A stretch of DNA of 64,000 nt, taken from Mucilaginibacter sp. MD40. GTDB lineage: Bacteria; Bacteroidota; Bacteroidia; Sphingobacteriales; Sphingobacteriaceae. Positions within the stretch are counted from its first letter, which is position 1. Each line of letters starts with the position of its first letter. The notes under the pieces were generated by a model. It worked only from the letters and a program-made list of their open reading frames with translations. It had not been told where the DNA came from and searched no databases. The stretch lies in NCBI RefSeq assembly GCF_002288635.1, contig NZ_NRSW01000001.1, forward strand, positions 1,578,547-1,642,546, read 5' to 3'. A program made the position numbers and the translations under genes. Below, in pieces: positions 7,287 through 15,554 of this stretch.

Positions 7287-9845
7287 TTACACCTCACCGC
7301 TCATCTGCGGGTCTGATATAGATGGCGCACCTGTTTCCACGCGCCCGGCGTAATGCCTTTCAAAATCCGGAAAGCCTTTCACCGTTATCGTAAAATCGTA
7401 CCAGTGGTGCTGTTTGCCCAGGTCCAGTTTGATGTTTTGCGGCGCGAAGCTTTCCTGCTGTACGGTCAATTGCTTTTTGCTGGTTTTATAGGCATTATCA
7501 GTTATCTCCACGGTTACAGGTGTTGTTGTGCCGTTCAATGAAAAGGTTATTACCAGGTTGCCTGTCAGGCTTTTGCCCAAACGTTCGTAAGAGGGACTGA
7601 TCACAATACCCGGGTCGCCCGCGTGACCTTTAAATTCACGGAAGAAACCATTGGGGCCATAGGTGCGCAGGTGGTAACGCTTGTTCTCAAAATCGGCCAG
7701 CGGCCAGTTATCAATAAGGGTATCGCCTGCTTTTGCGGCGTAGGACCAGGTACGCACGGCTTCCATTTTTCCGGGTTCGATAAAGCTCATGTAATTGCCG
7801 GGTGCGTATACATTAAAGGGGGCACCGGCAGCTTTTTTACCAAATACTTCGTTTCCGGCCCTTAAGGTCATTTCAAAGGCTGTCTTATCCTGGTTAAGCC
7901 CGCCATCGGCGTAAAGCTCATAGGGCAGGGCGCATGATGGTTTTGTACCGGACTCCTGTTTAGGCAGCATTGCCGAATGGCCGCGGCGCGACTTGATAGC
8001 CTCTATATCTTCAGTACTCAGTTTTTTAAAGGTGGGCAGGGCCTTGAATTGCGCCTTGTGGATACCCTCCACAAAGGTGTTTTTATCCAGTGATTTAGGC
8101 GATGCTATTTTTTCGCCATGGTATGGGCGAAATACCGATGTGAGGTCGCCGCAAACGGTACGGCGCCAGTTGGTAATATTGCTTTCGGTAACCTTTTTGC
8201 CGGTTTTGGCGGCCACAAACTGTTCCAGGAACTGCAGGTTAGAAGTATGGTCGAATACCTCGGAGTTCACATAACCGCCACGGCTCCATGGTGAAGCGAT
8301 GATCATGGGAACACGGTAGCCCAGGCCAATGGCGCTCTCGCGCTGATAGTTGTTCGGGAATCCCTGGCGGTCCTTTTCCTGTTCGAGGGTAACAAATTCG
8401 GCCCGTGTATCAATCCCCTCAGATACCTTGCCGGTACCGGGTTTATGAGAGTGCGGGGCTACAAACGGTGGGATGTGGTCAAAGTAGCCATCGTTTTCGT
8501 CATAAGTAACAATAAAGATGGTCTTTTTCCATACCTCAGGGTTTTGCGTCAGGATATCCAGTACTTCAGATACATACCAGGCACCATACCAGGGAGCACC
8601 GGGGTGATCCGAAAAATTCTCGGGCGCGGTGATCCATGATACCATTGGCAATTGCCCGCTCTTTACATCCGTACGGAAACTATGCAGCATATCGCCCTTC
8701 GGTACCTGCATTTGGCGCCTTGTACCATTGTCATCATAAGTAAGCGTGGTTAAACGGTGGTAATCCGCGTCGCCACGGTTGGTGTTAAAAGCTTTAAGGT
8801 GCAGGTTCTGTTCGCGTTTGCTCAGCTTTTCAAAAGCGCCCGGTTCTAAAATGGCTTTGTTATCTTCAATGTCCTTTAGTTCGGCTTTCAGCTGTTTTAG
8901 TTGCTTGTTCAAACTTTTTATTGAAGCATCGCCCGCAGGCAGCGCAGCTATTTTTTTATTCAATGCCTCAATTTCGGCAGGCAACACGGCTATGCGCTTT
9001 TTTACATATGCTATGTGCTCTTTGTGCAGGCGTACATGGTATTGTTTAAAAAACTCCAGGTTATTATCTGTAAAGTTGCTCAGCCAGGCATCTTCCTCGC
9101 CCTCGAAACCCACACCTACCGATAGCTCGTTCTGGTAACATTTCCAGGATATGCCCGCGTCTTCCAGTCGCTCGGGAAAGGTGGTCCAGTCGGAGTGCTC
9201 AAAATCTGAGTCCTCGTTCCATACATTAGCGCGTGAGTTTTCGTTTTGTTCCTTACGGATGGTGCCCGTCCACAGGTAGTTACGGTTGGGGGTAGTGCCG
9301 GTTAACGATGAGCAAAAATGCTGGTCGCAAATCGTAAAAGCATCAGCCAGAGCGTAGTTAAACGGAAGGTCCTGCCGGGTATGATAGCCCAGGGTAAGCG
9401 GCATATCCTTATACTCCGGGTTGCCCGATTCCTTCTCGATGAGCCATTGATCAAACTTGCCATCGTTACGGGCATTCACCTGGTTGCTCCAGCTATGGGG
9501 CAGAGAGTTCATCCATGTGGCTTTGGTATCTTTTATATCCAGGTGAAAGGGCGCGTATGTTTCGCCTTTCTCGTTGCTTTGCAGCCAAACCGGGTTTTTA
9601 TTAGGCAGGTCTATCACGTGCGGGTCGTTAAAGCCGCGCACACCGCGCAGGGTGCCAAAGCAATGGTCAAATGAGCGGTTCTCCTGCATCAGTATCACCA
9701 CATGCTCCGCATCTTTCCAGGTGCTGCCCGGAGCGGGGTTAATGGCCAGTGCCTTTTGTATAGATGAAGGTAAAATATTGCTTAAACCTGCTGTTCCGGC
9801 AAGCAAAGCCGCTTTTTTTATAAAATCTCTGCGCGTATCTGACAT
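7287..9845 (-). CDS. plcC: Phosphocholine-specific phospholipase C
   Basis: 852 residues. The twin-arginine signal TRRDFIKKAALLAGTAG is followed at about residue 50 by HVVILMQENRSFDHCFGTLRGV, the signature of the bacterial phospholipase C / acid phosphatase (phosphoesterase) family; I quote it split here as ILMQENRSFDHCFG plus TLRGV. Later motifs include YDENDGYFDH and RVPMIIASPWSRGG. The C-terminal 200 residues fit the two small beta-domains (DUF756 type) found in this family. The enzyme would hydrolyse phosphatidylcholine or sphingomyelin in the periplasm or outside. A lysine/leucine-rich helical insert of about 75 residues (roughly 275-350) looks like a coiled coil and is atypical compared with the core fold. 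Confidence 0.9.
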   Translation of the reverse strand: MSDTRRDFIKKAALLAGTAGLSNILPSSIQKALAINPAPGSTWKDAEHVVILMQENRSFDHCFGTLRGVRGFNDPHVIDLPNKNPVWLQSNEKGETYAPFHLDIKDTKATWMNSLPHSWSNQVNARNDGKFDQWLIEKESGNPEYKDMPLTLGYHTRQDLPFNYALADAFTICDQHFCSSLTGTTPNRNYLWTGTIRKEQNENSRANVWNEDSDFEHSDWTTFPERLEDAGISWKCYQNELSVGVGFEGEEDAWLSNFTDNNLEFFKQYHVRLHKEHIAYVKKRIAVLPAEIEALNKKIAALPAGDASIKSLNKQLKQLKAELKDIEDNKAILEPGAFEKLSKREQNLHLKAFNTNRGDADYHRLTTLTYDDNGTRRQMQVPKGDMLHSFRTDVKSGQLPMVSWITAPENFSDHPGAPWYGAWYVSEVLDILTQNPEVWKKTIFIVTYDENDGYFDHIPPFVAPHSHKPGTGKVSEGIDTRAEFVTLEQEKDRQGFPNNYQRESAIGLGYRVPMIIASPWSRGGYVNSEVFDHTSNLQFLEQFVAAKTGKKVTESNITNWRRTVCGDLTSVFRPYHGEKIASPKSLDKNTFVEGIHKAQFKALPTFKKLSTEDIEAIKSRRGHSAMLPKQESGTKPSCALPYELYADGGLNQDKTAFEMTLRAGNEVFGKKAAGAPFNVYAPGNYMSFIEPGKMEAVRTWSYAAKAGDTLIDNWPLADFENKRYHLRTYGPNGFFREFKGHAGDPGIVISPSYERLGKSLTGNLVITFSLNGTTTPVTVEITDNAYKTSKKQLTVQQESFAPQNIKLDLGKQHHWYDFTITVKGFPDFERHYAGRVETGAPSISDPQMSGEV

Positions 9846-9911
9846 GGCTGCTAAGATAAAAAATCATGTTTTAAACACCGGTTAAGCTATGATGACGCTT
9901 TTGTATCATTT

Positions 9912-10412
9912 TTATGATAAACTTAGGTAGTAAAGGTTAAGTTGCTCGCCGGTAGGGGTAGTTATTTCACGCAAAAAATTAAAACCGCAGCGGTTGAGCA
10001 AATTTTGTGATCGGGTATTATCCGCGCTGGTAGTAGCGTATAGTCCGCTAAAAGTGTGGTTAGTTTTTACGTTATCCAATACAGCCAGGCAGCTTTCATA
10101 AGCCAGGCCCTTGCCTTCATAGTCGGGCAGTATGGCGAAGCCCAGGTCGGGCGCGTCAAGGTAGCTGCGCTGGTACAGTCCGCAAATGCCAATGGGTTGT
10201 CCGTTTGCTTTTAGGGTAATGCACCAGGGACCAAAGCCCAGCTCATTGAAAGAGGCTATGGTTTTTTCGATGTAGCCTTCGGCATCGGCCAGGGTTTTTA
10301 TATTCCTTTCGCCAATGTATTGTTTCCATGATGGCGTGTTAAGCAGTTGGAAAATAAAAGGCGCGTCGCCCAAATCAAGGCGGCGCAGTACCAGGCTGGC
10401 AGTAGTGATCAT
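9912..10412 (-). CDS. GNAT acetyltransferase, RimJ/RimL-like
   Basis: 166 residues. The sequence begins TASLVLRRLDLGDAPFIFQLLN, typical of the RimJ/RimL-type acetyltransferases that acetylate protein N-termini or small molecules with acetyl-CoA. Further family marks are IGICGLYQRSYLDAPDLGFAI, then the coenzyme-A region YEGKGLAYESC and a terminal NTRSQNLLNRCGF. The whole protein is one GNAT domain and is probably cytosolic. Single gene; substrate unknown. Confidence 0.87.
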   Translation of the reverse strand: MITTASLVLRRLDLGDAPFIFQLLNTPSWKQYIGERNIKTLADAEGYIEKTIASFNELGFGPWCITLKANGQPIGICGLYQRSYLDAPDLGFAILPDYEGKGLAYESCLAVLDNVKTNHTFSGLYATTSADNTRSQNLLNRCGFNFLREITTPTGEQLNLYYLSLS

Positions 10413-10512
10413 GCTACTAAATTACATAAAATAGCAGCGCTCATTTGTTTTTAAAGCAAACATTTGCTTACTTGTGAACACCAATTATTCCCTATAAATC
10501 ACCTGATTGCCC

Positions 10513-10842
10513 ATGAAACGTTACTGCCTTCTGCTTGACCTGAAAAACGACGCACAATTGATAGCCGAATACGAAGCCTACCATGAGGCTATTTGGCCAG
10601 AGATACATGAAAGCATCACCTCAGAAGGTATTACTAACATGGAAATATACCGGCACGGCACCCGCCTGGTAATGCTGATGGAAACCGACGATAGCTTTAG
10701 CTTTGATAAAAAAGGAGCTGCCGATGCCGCGAACCCGAAAGTACAGGAATGGGAAGCCCTGATGTGGAAATACCAGCAGGCTTTACCCGGTGCGCCCGAG
10801 GGGGCTAAATGGATGTTGGCAGATAAAATATTTCAACTTTAG
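10513..10842 (+). CDS. L-rhamnose/L-fucose mutarotase-family protein
   Basis: 109 residues from the ATG at 10513 (a TTG two codons earlier is possible but less likely). The sequence fits the small RhaM-type (COG3254) mutarotases, dimeric ferredoxin-like proteins interconverting alpha and beta anomers of 6-deoxyhexoses: MKRYCLLLDLKND, then YEAYHEAIWPEI, EIYRHG and the ending in WxxAdkiF. It is three bases upstream of an alpha-L-fucosidase gene in the same direction. It therefore probably handles the L-fucose released rather than rhamnose; that assignment is inference from context. Confidence 0.82.
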   Translation: MKRYCLLLDLKNDAQLIAEYEAYHEAIWPEIHESITSEGITNMEIYRHGTRLVMLMETDDSFSFDKKGAADAANPKVQEWEALMWKYQQALPGAPEGAKWMLADKIFQL

Positions 10843-10845
10843 GCT

Positions 10846-12141
10846 ATGAGAAAACTCTTACTGACCACCTTTGCAGCCCTATTTGCCTTAACAACCTTTG
10901 GGCAGGGCAGCTATACCCCGGCAAAAGAAAACCTGGCGCAGCGGCAAAAGTTCCAGGATATGAAGTTTGGGATGTTTATTCACTGGGGCATTTACAGCAT
11001 CCTGGGCGATGGCGAGTGGGTAATGCATAACCGCAAGATATCCTATAATAACTATAAGCGCCTGGCCGATTTTTTTAACCCACAGGAGTTTAACGCTAAA
11101 GAATGGGTGCAGCTGGCCAAAAAGGCCGGTATGAAGTATATCACTATCACGTCGCGCCACCACGACGGGTTTAGTATGTTTGATACCAAGTTTTCCAATT
11201 ACAATATAGTGGATGCTACGCCTTACCACAAGGACCCTTTGATGGAGTTGGCCAAAGAATGCCAGAAAGAGGGAATAGAACTGCATTTTTATTATTCGCT
11301 GCTGGATTGGGGCAGGGCCGACTATGCCTTTGGCAGCCCCGTTGTGAACGGCAGGCCGGTAAAGGGCGATTGGGAAGGCTACATTAAATTCATGCAAGAC
11401 CAGCTAACCGAACTAATTACCAGATACCCGGGTGTAAAAGGCATTTGGTTTGATGGAGGCTGGGACCGCAAGGATGCCAACTGGCATTACGATGAAATAT
11501 ACGGGCTCATACACCGGCTTACCCCTGCCATTATGGTAGGTAATAACCACCACCTGGCACCCAAGGAAGGCGAAGACTTCCAGATGTTTGAGAAAGACCT
11601 GCCCGGGCAAAACCACACCGGCTTTAGCGGCGAAGCTACCATTGGGCAGCTACCATTGGAAACCTGCGAAACTATTAATAACAGCTGGGGCTTTAACATC
11701 AATGATAATGATTACAAGTCAACCAGGCAGATCGTTAGGTACCTGGTAGGGGCGGCGGGCCGTAATGCCAATTTCCTGCTGAACATTGGCCCTATGCCTA
11801 ATGGTAAGATACAGCCCGAATTTACCGATACACTGGCCAAAGTGGGCCAATGGGTAAAAGCCAACAGCGAAAGTATTTACGATACAAGGGGCAGCTACAT
11901 ACCACCACAGCCCTGGGGTGTGGTTACCGCCAAGGCCAAAACCCTATACGCGCACGTAATGGATGCACCGACCGAAGCTTACGTGTTTATCCCCGGTGTA
12001 AAAGAAAAAGTAACCAAAGCTGCCCTTTTAAGCAATGGCGCTTCGCTTAAGTTTAAACAGCAGGCAGAAGGGGTTTTTATATACACCAGCGGCGTAAAGT
12101 GGGATGATGCGGACACGGTGATAAAACTTTGGGTACAGTAA
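10846..12141 (+). CDS. GH29 alpha-L-fucosidase, exported
   Basis: 431 residues with signal peptide (about 1-19, ending TFGQ). It is a glycoside hydrolase family 29 catalytic barrel: KFGMFIHWGIYS near residues 43-54, TSRHHDGFSMFDTKFS, FYYSLLDWG and the nucleophile-containing IWFDGGWD (Asp about residue 203). A short C-terminal beta region follows after about residue 345. It would cleave terminal L-fucose from glycans in the periplasm or outside. The spacing of three bases to the mutarotase gene indicates co-translation. Confidence 0.93.
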   Translation: MRKLLLTTFAALFALTTFGQGSYTPAKENLAQRQKFQDMKFGMFIHWGIYSILGDGEWVMHNRKISYNNYKRLADFFNPQEFNAKEWVQLAKKAGMKYITITSRHHDGFSMFDTKFSNYNIVDATPYHKDPLMELAKECQKEGIELHFYYSLLDWGRADYAFGSPVVNGRPVKGDWEGYIKFMQDQLTELITRYPGVKGIWFDGGWDRKDANWHYDEIYGLIHRLTPAIMVGNNHHLAPKEGEDFQMFEKDLPGQNHTGFSGEATIGQLPLETCETINNSWGFNINDNDYKSTRQIVRYLVGAAGRNANFLLNIGPMPNGKIQPEFTDTLAKVGQWVKANSESIYDTRGSYIPPQPWGVVTAKAKTLYAHVMDAPTEAYVFIPGVKEKVTKAALLSNGASLKFKQQAEGVFIYTSGVKWDDADTVIKLWVQ

Positions 12142-12165
12142 ATTTTCGCGTGCAAATATTTAACC

Positions 12166-13023
12166 ATGAAATACCTTGTCGTCATACTAATTTTAGCAAG
12201 TTACACCAAAGCGTTTTCTCAAAGTCCGAACGCGGAGGACAGCCTTATTTTTGACCACCGCTTCACAAAGTGTGAGCGAAGGTGGGTGGCGTTGGAGAAG
12301 AAGCAATCGCCCAATAATTTTTTATATGGGTTTATTTATATTGACAGGGACGCGGGTTTCACCTTTGACCTTAAAGGCTCGTTTAAAATTGAGAATGGCA
12401 GGTATATTAATGATACTTCAGCTTTTAAAGGTCAATCGCTTAAGTATCGTATTGAGCCAAACTGGCGTAATGTAGCGCTTATTCCGCAAAGGCATTTTAA
12501 AGATCTTAACTTACCTGCCCAGCCTGCATGGATAAGTAATTACTATAGTTTTAAAGATAGTGCCGCTTACTATGGCCGTATCGGCTGGATCTACAATGAT
12601 CTTAATGAACCAGATACCGCGCTGCACTATCTTAAAATAGCGCATGCTATTGATCCCGACCAAAAAGGGATAAGTTATGAGATGGCTTATGCCTACAATG
12701 TGATAGGTGATTACCCTGACGCGGCGGAAATAATGGAGTCAGCATTGGTTAAGGACCCTGGTAATTTAATGTATTATAAAGAACTTGGGTATGCTTACAT
12801 GAAACAAAAGGATTACGAAAGGGCTACCGAGGCATATTTAAAAGGCTTTAATTTATTCACTGAAGAAGTTTCTGAGATAAAAGGCGAGTTTGCTTTTAAC
12901 ATAGCCAGTATTTACCATGCCCAGGGCAAAGAGCACGTATACAAGATATGGATGATGAAAGCCAAAAAGTTTACGCCCCCAACATCATCTTTCTATCATC
13001 AGATTACAGATGCCGGTTTTTAA
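12166..13023 (+). CDS. Secreted tetratricopeptide-repeat protein
   Basis: 285 residues. A signal peptide occupies about residues 1-18 (ending AFSQ). An N-terminal half of about 120 residues has no recognised domain. It is followed by three or four TPR-like helical pairs (YYGRIGWIYNDLNEPDTALHYLKIAH, split here, then MAYAYNVIGDYPDAAEIME and ELGYAYMKQKDYERATEAYLK). TPRs mediate protein-protein contacts; partner unknown. It starts 24 bases after the fucosidase gene and could be cotranscribed, but no functional link is evident. Confidence 0.7.
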   Translation: MKYLVVILILASYTKAFSQSPNAEDSLIFDHRFTKCERRWVALEKKQSPNNFLYGFIYIDRDAGFTFDLKGSFKIENGRYINDTSAFKGQSLKYRIEPNWRNVALIPQRHFKDLNLPAQPAWISNYYSFKDSAAYYGRIGWIYNDLNEPDTALHYLKIAHAIDPDQKGISYEMAYAYNVIGDYPDAAEIMESALVKDPGNLMYYKELGYAYMKQKDYERATEAYLKGFNLFTEEVSEIKGEFAFNIASIYHAQGKEHVYKIWMMKAKKFTPPTSSFYHQITDAGF

Positions 13024-13059
13024 ATCCAACTCTTTGCCCTGCTCTCCTACAACATATGC

Positions 13060-13311
13060 TTAATTGTTCACCTTAACAGGGATAGGCGTAATGTAATAAA
13101 ATGCGTTCCGGTCAACGTCGGTTATTTTAACGTCCATTGGTGCTGCCACTTTATTAATGTTCACGTTAATGCTGCCATCCGGGTTAACCGGCAGTGTAAC
13201 ATATTTCTTTGAATCGGCTATGGCGGGAGTAATGGTAGCTTTAAACAGGTTGGCGGTAAGTACCACCGCGATAATAGTGAGGACAATTTTGGTGTAAAGG
13301 TCGGTTTTCAT
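13060..13311 (-). CDS. Small hypothetical protein with N-terminal membrane anchor
   Basis: 83 residues. One hydrophobic segment (about residues 9-30, IVLTIIAVVLTANLFKATI) is preceded by MKTDLYTK, so it is a signal anchor. The remaining 50 residues are polar with short hydrophobic strands and are not recognised. Orientation suggests a periplasmic C-terminus. The protein-like composition and clean membrane anchor support a real gene. Confidence 0.6.
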   Translation of the reverse strand: MKTDLYTKIVLTIIAVVLTANLFKATITPAIADSKKYVTLPVNPDGSINVNINKVAAPMDVKITDVDRNAFYYITPIPVKVNN

Positions 13312-13354
13312 GATGTTAATGATTTATGCTTAAACATAGTTAAACATCATGAAA

Positions 13355-13388
13355 ACAAAAAATCCCCTGCCGGTGAAGCAGAGGATTT
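13355..13388 (-). terminator. Terminator downstream of tRNA-Gly
   Basis: On the minus strand AAATCCTCTGC (13388-13378) pairs with GCAGGGGATTT (13370-13360), one G-T pair, followed by a T-rich run. It begins three bases after the tRNA 3' end. Confidence 0.8.
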
Positions 13389-13390
13389 GG

Positions 13391-13463
<73 letters not shown>

Positions 13464-13611
13464 GTTGGGGTGGCAAAAGTATAATTTTAGATTTAATAGC
13501 AAAAAATTATTTTTAATTTTTTTGGACAACTATTCGTCATATCGAATTTGTTTCGGCACCCGATATACTGAGTAGGTGCTGAGAATTGATGTTGGTCCGC
13601 TCAATTGCCGC

Positions 13612-13860
13612 GGAGGGCTGTTACTTTTTGCTTGATCAAAAAGTAACCAAAAAATCAAGTCAGCAAAGAGGCTTCTTACCCACAAGGCCTTTGCCCTGCA
13701 ATCAGGCAGAACCACGGGCTGCAATAGATTGTCGCTACTTCGTTCGCACAAGCCTTCGCTTCGGGCAAGTATTGCTATGCCCCTGCCAATTCGCACGCCC
13801 CACCATTGTTCTGCCCACTTTCGCCCGAAGCTTTTTTGCTGACGGGGAGAAAGCAGGAAA
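13612..13860. repeat. Probable interspersed intergenic repeat element
   Basis: Non-coding GC-richer block in the 13464-14011 gap. It starts with a perfect inverted repeat TTACTTTTTG (13621-13630) / CAAAAAGTAA (13637-13646), followed by AACCAAAAAATCAAG and a 200-base stretch with several short hairpins. I recall near-identical openings (a TTACTTTTTG inverted repeat followed by CCAAAAA) as dispersed repeats in sphingobacterial genomes; only one copy is in this window, so the repeat status rests on memory. Both-strand ORFs over it have no protein features. Confidence 0.5.
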
Positions 13861-14011
13861 ACAAAATTTTATTAATTCTTAAATTCTGGAAATTCAGGTT
13901 CAGACAAATTACACCTAAACCCGATTGCAGCGGATACCGGCCCTGTGCCTAATGCTTGTGCCGTATGAGCGTAAAGCGGGGCTGGCGGATAATAGGAGCA
14001 GTACCGTTGCT

Positions 14012-14341
14012 TTACCTGACAATCTCTGAACTGTTGCCTGCAATTACCATTGCGATGATAACGGACAGCGCAAACCATAAGTAAAAAGTGCCGTCGCCAT
14101 TTTTTGAACTTCCCCTGATAACGGAAACCAGCAGAAAGATAAAGCCGACAAAATAAGTCATTGCGTTTGTTATAGCTGAGGCTTCGCCTCCGTTCACTAT
14201 ACCGCCCCTTTCAGGGTGTAATTTCATTTGCTCGTTCAGATAAAACGAATTTTTAATAGAGCTATAACATATAAATAGAAAGAACAGATAACATGTTACC
14301 GGAATAGGATGTTGTTTAATACTTTTCCAAACGTGTTTCAT
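14012..14341 (-). CDS. Hypothetical small membrane protein
   Basis: 109 residues with three likely membrane segments (about 15-33, 62-80 and 86-101) and a short charged N-terminus MKHVWKSIKQH. No family recognised. It lies alone between the repeat block and the str operon, transcribed away from rpsL. The 207-base gap to rpsL holds the rpsL promoter. Confidence 0.55.
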   Translation of the reverse strand: MKHVWKSIKQHPIPVTCYLFFLFICYSSIKNSFYLNEQMKLHPERGGIVNGGEASAITNAMTYFVGFIFLLVSVIRGSSKNGDGTFYLWFALSVIIAMVIAGNSSEIVR

Positions 14342-14472
14342 TTGAGAGTTTATGATTAATACAACAAGAAATTAAATGTAACCCTGCTCGTTCTTTATTA
14401 GCTTTTAATACATCCTCCGCTCTCGCTCTCGTATCCCACTCCACCTCAATCAAAAACTTTTTTACCCAAGCC

Positions 14473-14503
14473 CTTGAAAATCAAAAAATAGTACCTACCT
14501 TTG
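14473..14503 (+). promoter_or_regulatory. str operon promoter (rpsL)
   Basis: CTTG (14473-14476), exactly 19 bases, then TACCTTTG (14496-14503) match the Bacteroidota sigma consensus TTTG-N19-TAnnTTTG. The predicted leader then contains TCCTT-aaaat-AAGGA (about 14508-14522), a small hairpin of unknown role. ATG of rpsL is at 14549. Confidence 0.85.
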
Positions 14504-14548
14504 CAGTCCTTAAAATAAGGATAAAACTGTAAAAACAAAAAGCAAAGA

Positions 14549-14962
14549 ATGCCTACTATTCAGCAATTAGTTAGAAAAGGTAGAGTAGCTCTGGAAGACA
14601 AGAGTAAGTCTCCAGCGTTGGACAGCTGTCCACAGCGAAGAGGAGTGTGCACACGTGTGTATACCACTACCCCTAAAAAACCAAACTCAGCAATGCGTAA
14701 AGTTGCACGTGTGCGCCTTACAAATGGTAAAGAAGTTAACGCCTACATCCCTGGTGAAGGCCACAACTTACAGGAACACTCAATTGTTTTAATCCGTGGT
14801 GGTCGTGTTAAAGACTTACCGGGTGTACGTTACCACATCATTCGTGGTGCTTTAGATACATCAGGTGTTGCCGGCCGTAACCAGCGTCGTTCTAAATACG
14901 GAACTAAACGCCCTAAACCAGGACAGCCAGCAGCTGCTCCAGCAAAAGGTAAAAAGAAATAA
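14549..14962 (+). CDS. rpsL: 30S ribosomal protein uS12
   Basis: 137 residues, the decoding-centre protein S12. The invariant segments [17 protein letters not shown] and [14 protein letters not shown] are present. The lysines whose mutation gives streptomycin resistance elsewhere (in TPKKPNS) are wild type. A C-terminal extension [11 protein letters not shown] makes it a little longer than the usual 124. First gene of the str operon; rpsG follows after 18 bases. Confidence 0.99.
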   Translation: MPTIQQLVRKGRVALEDKSKSPALDSCPQRRGVCTRVYTTTPKKPNSAMRKVARVRLTNGKEVNAYIPGEGHNLQEHSIVLIRGGRVKDLPGVRYHIIRGALDTSGVAGRNQRRSKYGTKRPKPGQPAAAPAKGKKK

Positions 14963-14980
14963 TAAGGAGGATAGAAAGCA

Positions 14981-15448
14981 ATGAGAAAGTCAAAACCAAA
15001 AAAGAGAATTATCCTTCCTGACCCAAGGTTCAACGATACTTTGGTTACAAGGTTTGTGAATAACATGATGTACGATGGTAAAAAATCTACCGCGTACGCT
15101 ATATTTTATAATGCAGTTGACATTGTTGAGAAAAAAACCAGCGAAAGCGGTTTAGATACCTGGAAAAAGGCGCTTAACAACGTTATGCCGGCTGTAGAGG
15201 TTAAAAGCCGCCGTGTAGGTGGTGCTAACTTCCAGGTGCCTACAGAGGTTCGTCCGGAGCGTAAAATTGCTTTGGGTATGAAATGGTTAATTAGCTATGC
15301 ACGTAAACGTGGCGAAAAAACCATGATGGAGAAACTGGCAGGCGAGATCATCTCTGCTGCAAAAGGCGAAGGTGCTGCTGTTAAGAAGAAAGAAGATACG
15401 CACAAAATGGCTGAGGCTAACAAGGCGTTCTCACACTTCCGTTTCTAA
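14981..15448 (+). CDS. rpsG: 30S ribosomal protein uS7
   Basis: 155 residues, typical S7 length. It binds the 3' major domain of 16S rRNA and nucleates 30S head assembly. Family marks are MRKSKPKKR at the start, [16 protein letters not shown] and [15 protein letters not shown] full AAGGAGG (14964-14970) sits 10 bases before the ATG, unusually strong for this phylum. Confidence 0.99.
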   Translation: MRKSKPKKRIILPDPRFNDTLVTRFVNNMMYDGKKSTAYAIFYNAVDIVEKKTSESGLDTWKKALNNVMPAVEVKSRRVGGANFQVPTEVRPERKIALGMKWLISYARKRGEKTMMEKLAGEIISAAKGEGAAVKKKEDTHKMAEANKAFSHFRF

Positions 15449-15453
15449 GATTA

Positions 15454-15517
15454 GATTACACCGATTTAATACTACGATTACACCGATTAGTTAAGATTGC
15501 ACTTTTATCGGTGTAAT
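15454..15517. repeat. Quasi-palindromic spacer, rpsG-fusA
   Basis: ATTACACCGAT (15477-15487) pairs perfectly with ATCGGTGTAAT (15507-15517). A second copy of GATTACACCGATTTA precedes it at about 15454. It fills most of the 106-base gap. Confidence 0.75.
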
Positions 15518-15554
15518 TGTTTAGTTGAGTCTGTGAAATCAAAACAAAATTAAA

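Noticed and set aside
7284..7289. Frameshift or fusion between the glycosyltransferase and phospholipase genes
   Set aside because: They are on opposite strands with abutting stop codons; both are complete.
13530..13882. Two opposite ORFs (plus and minus) over the 13.6-13.86 kb block
   Set aside because: Both read through a probable repeat; low-quality protein character, no signal or domain.
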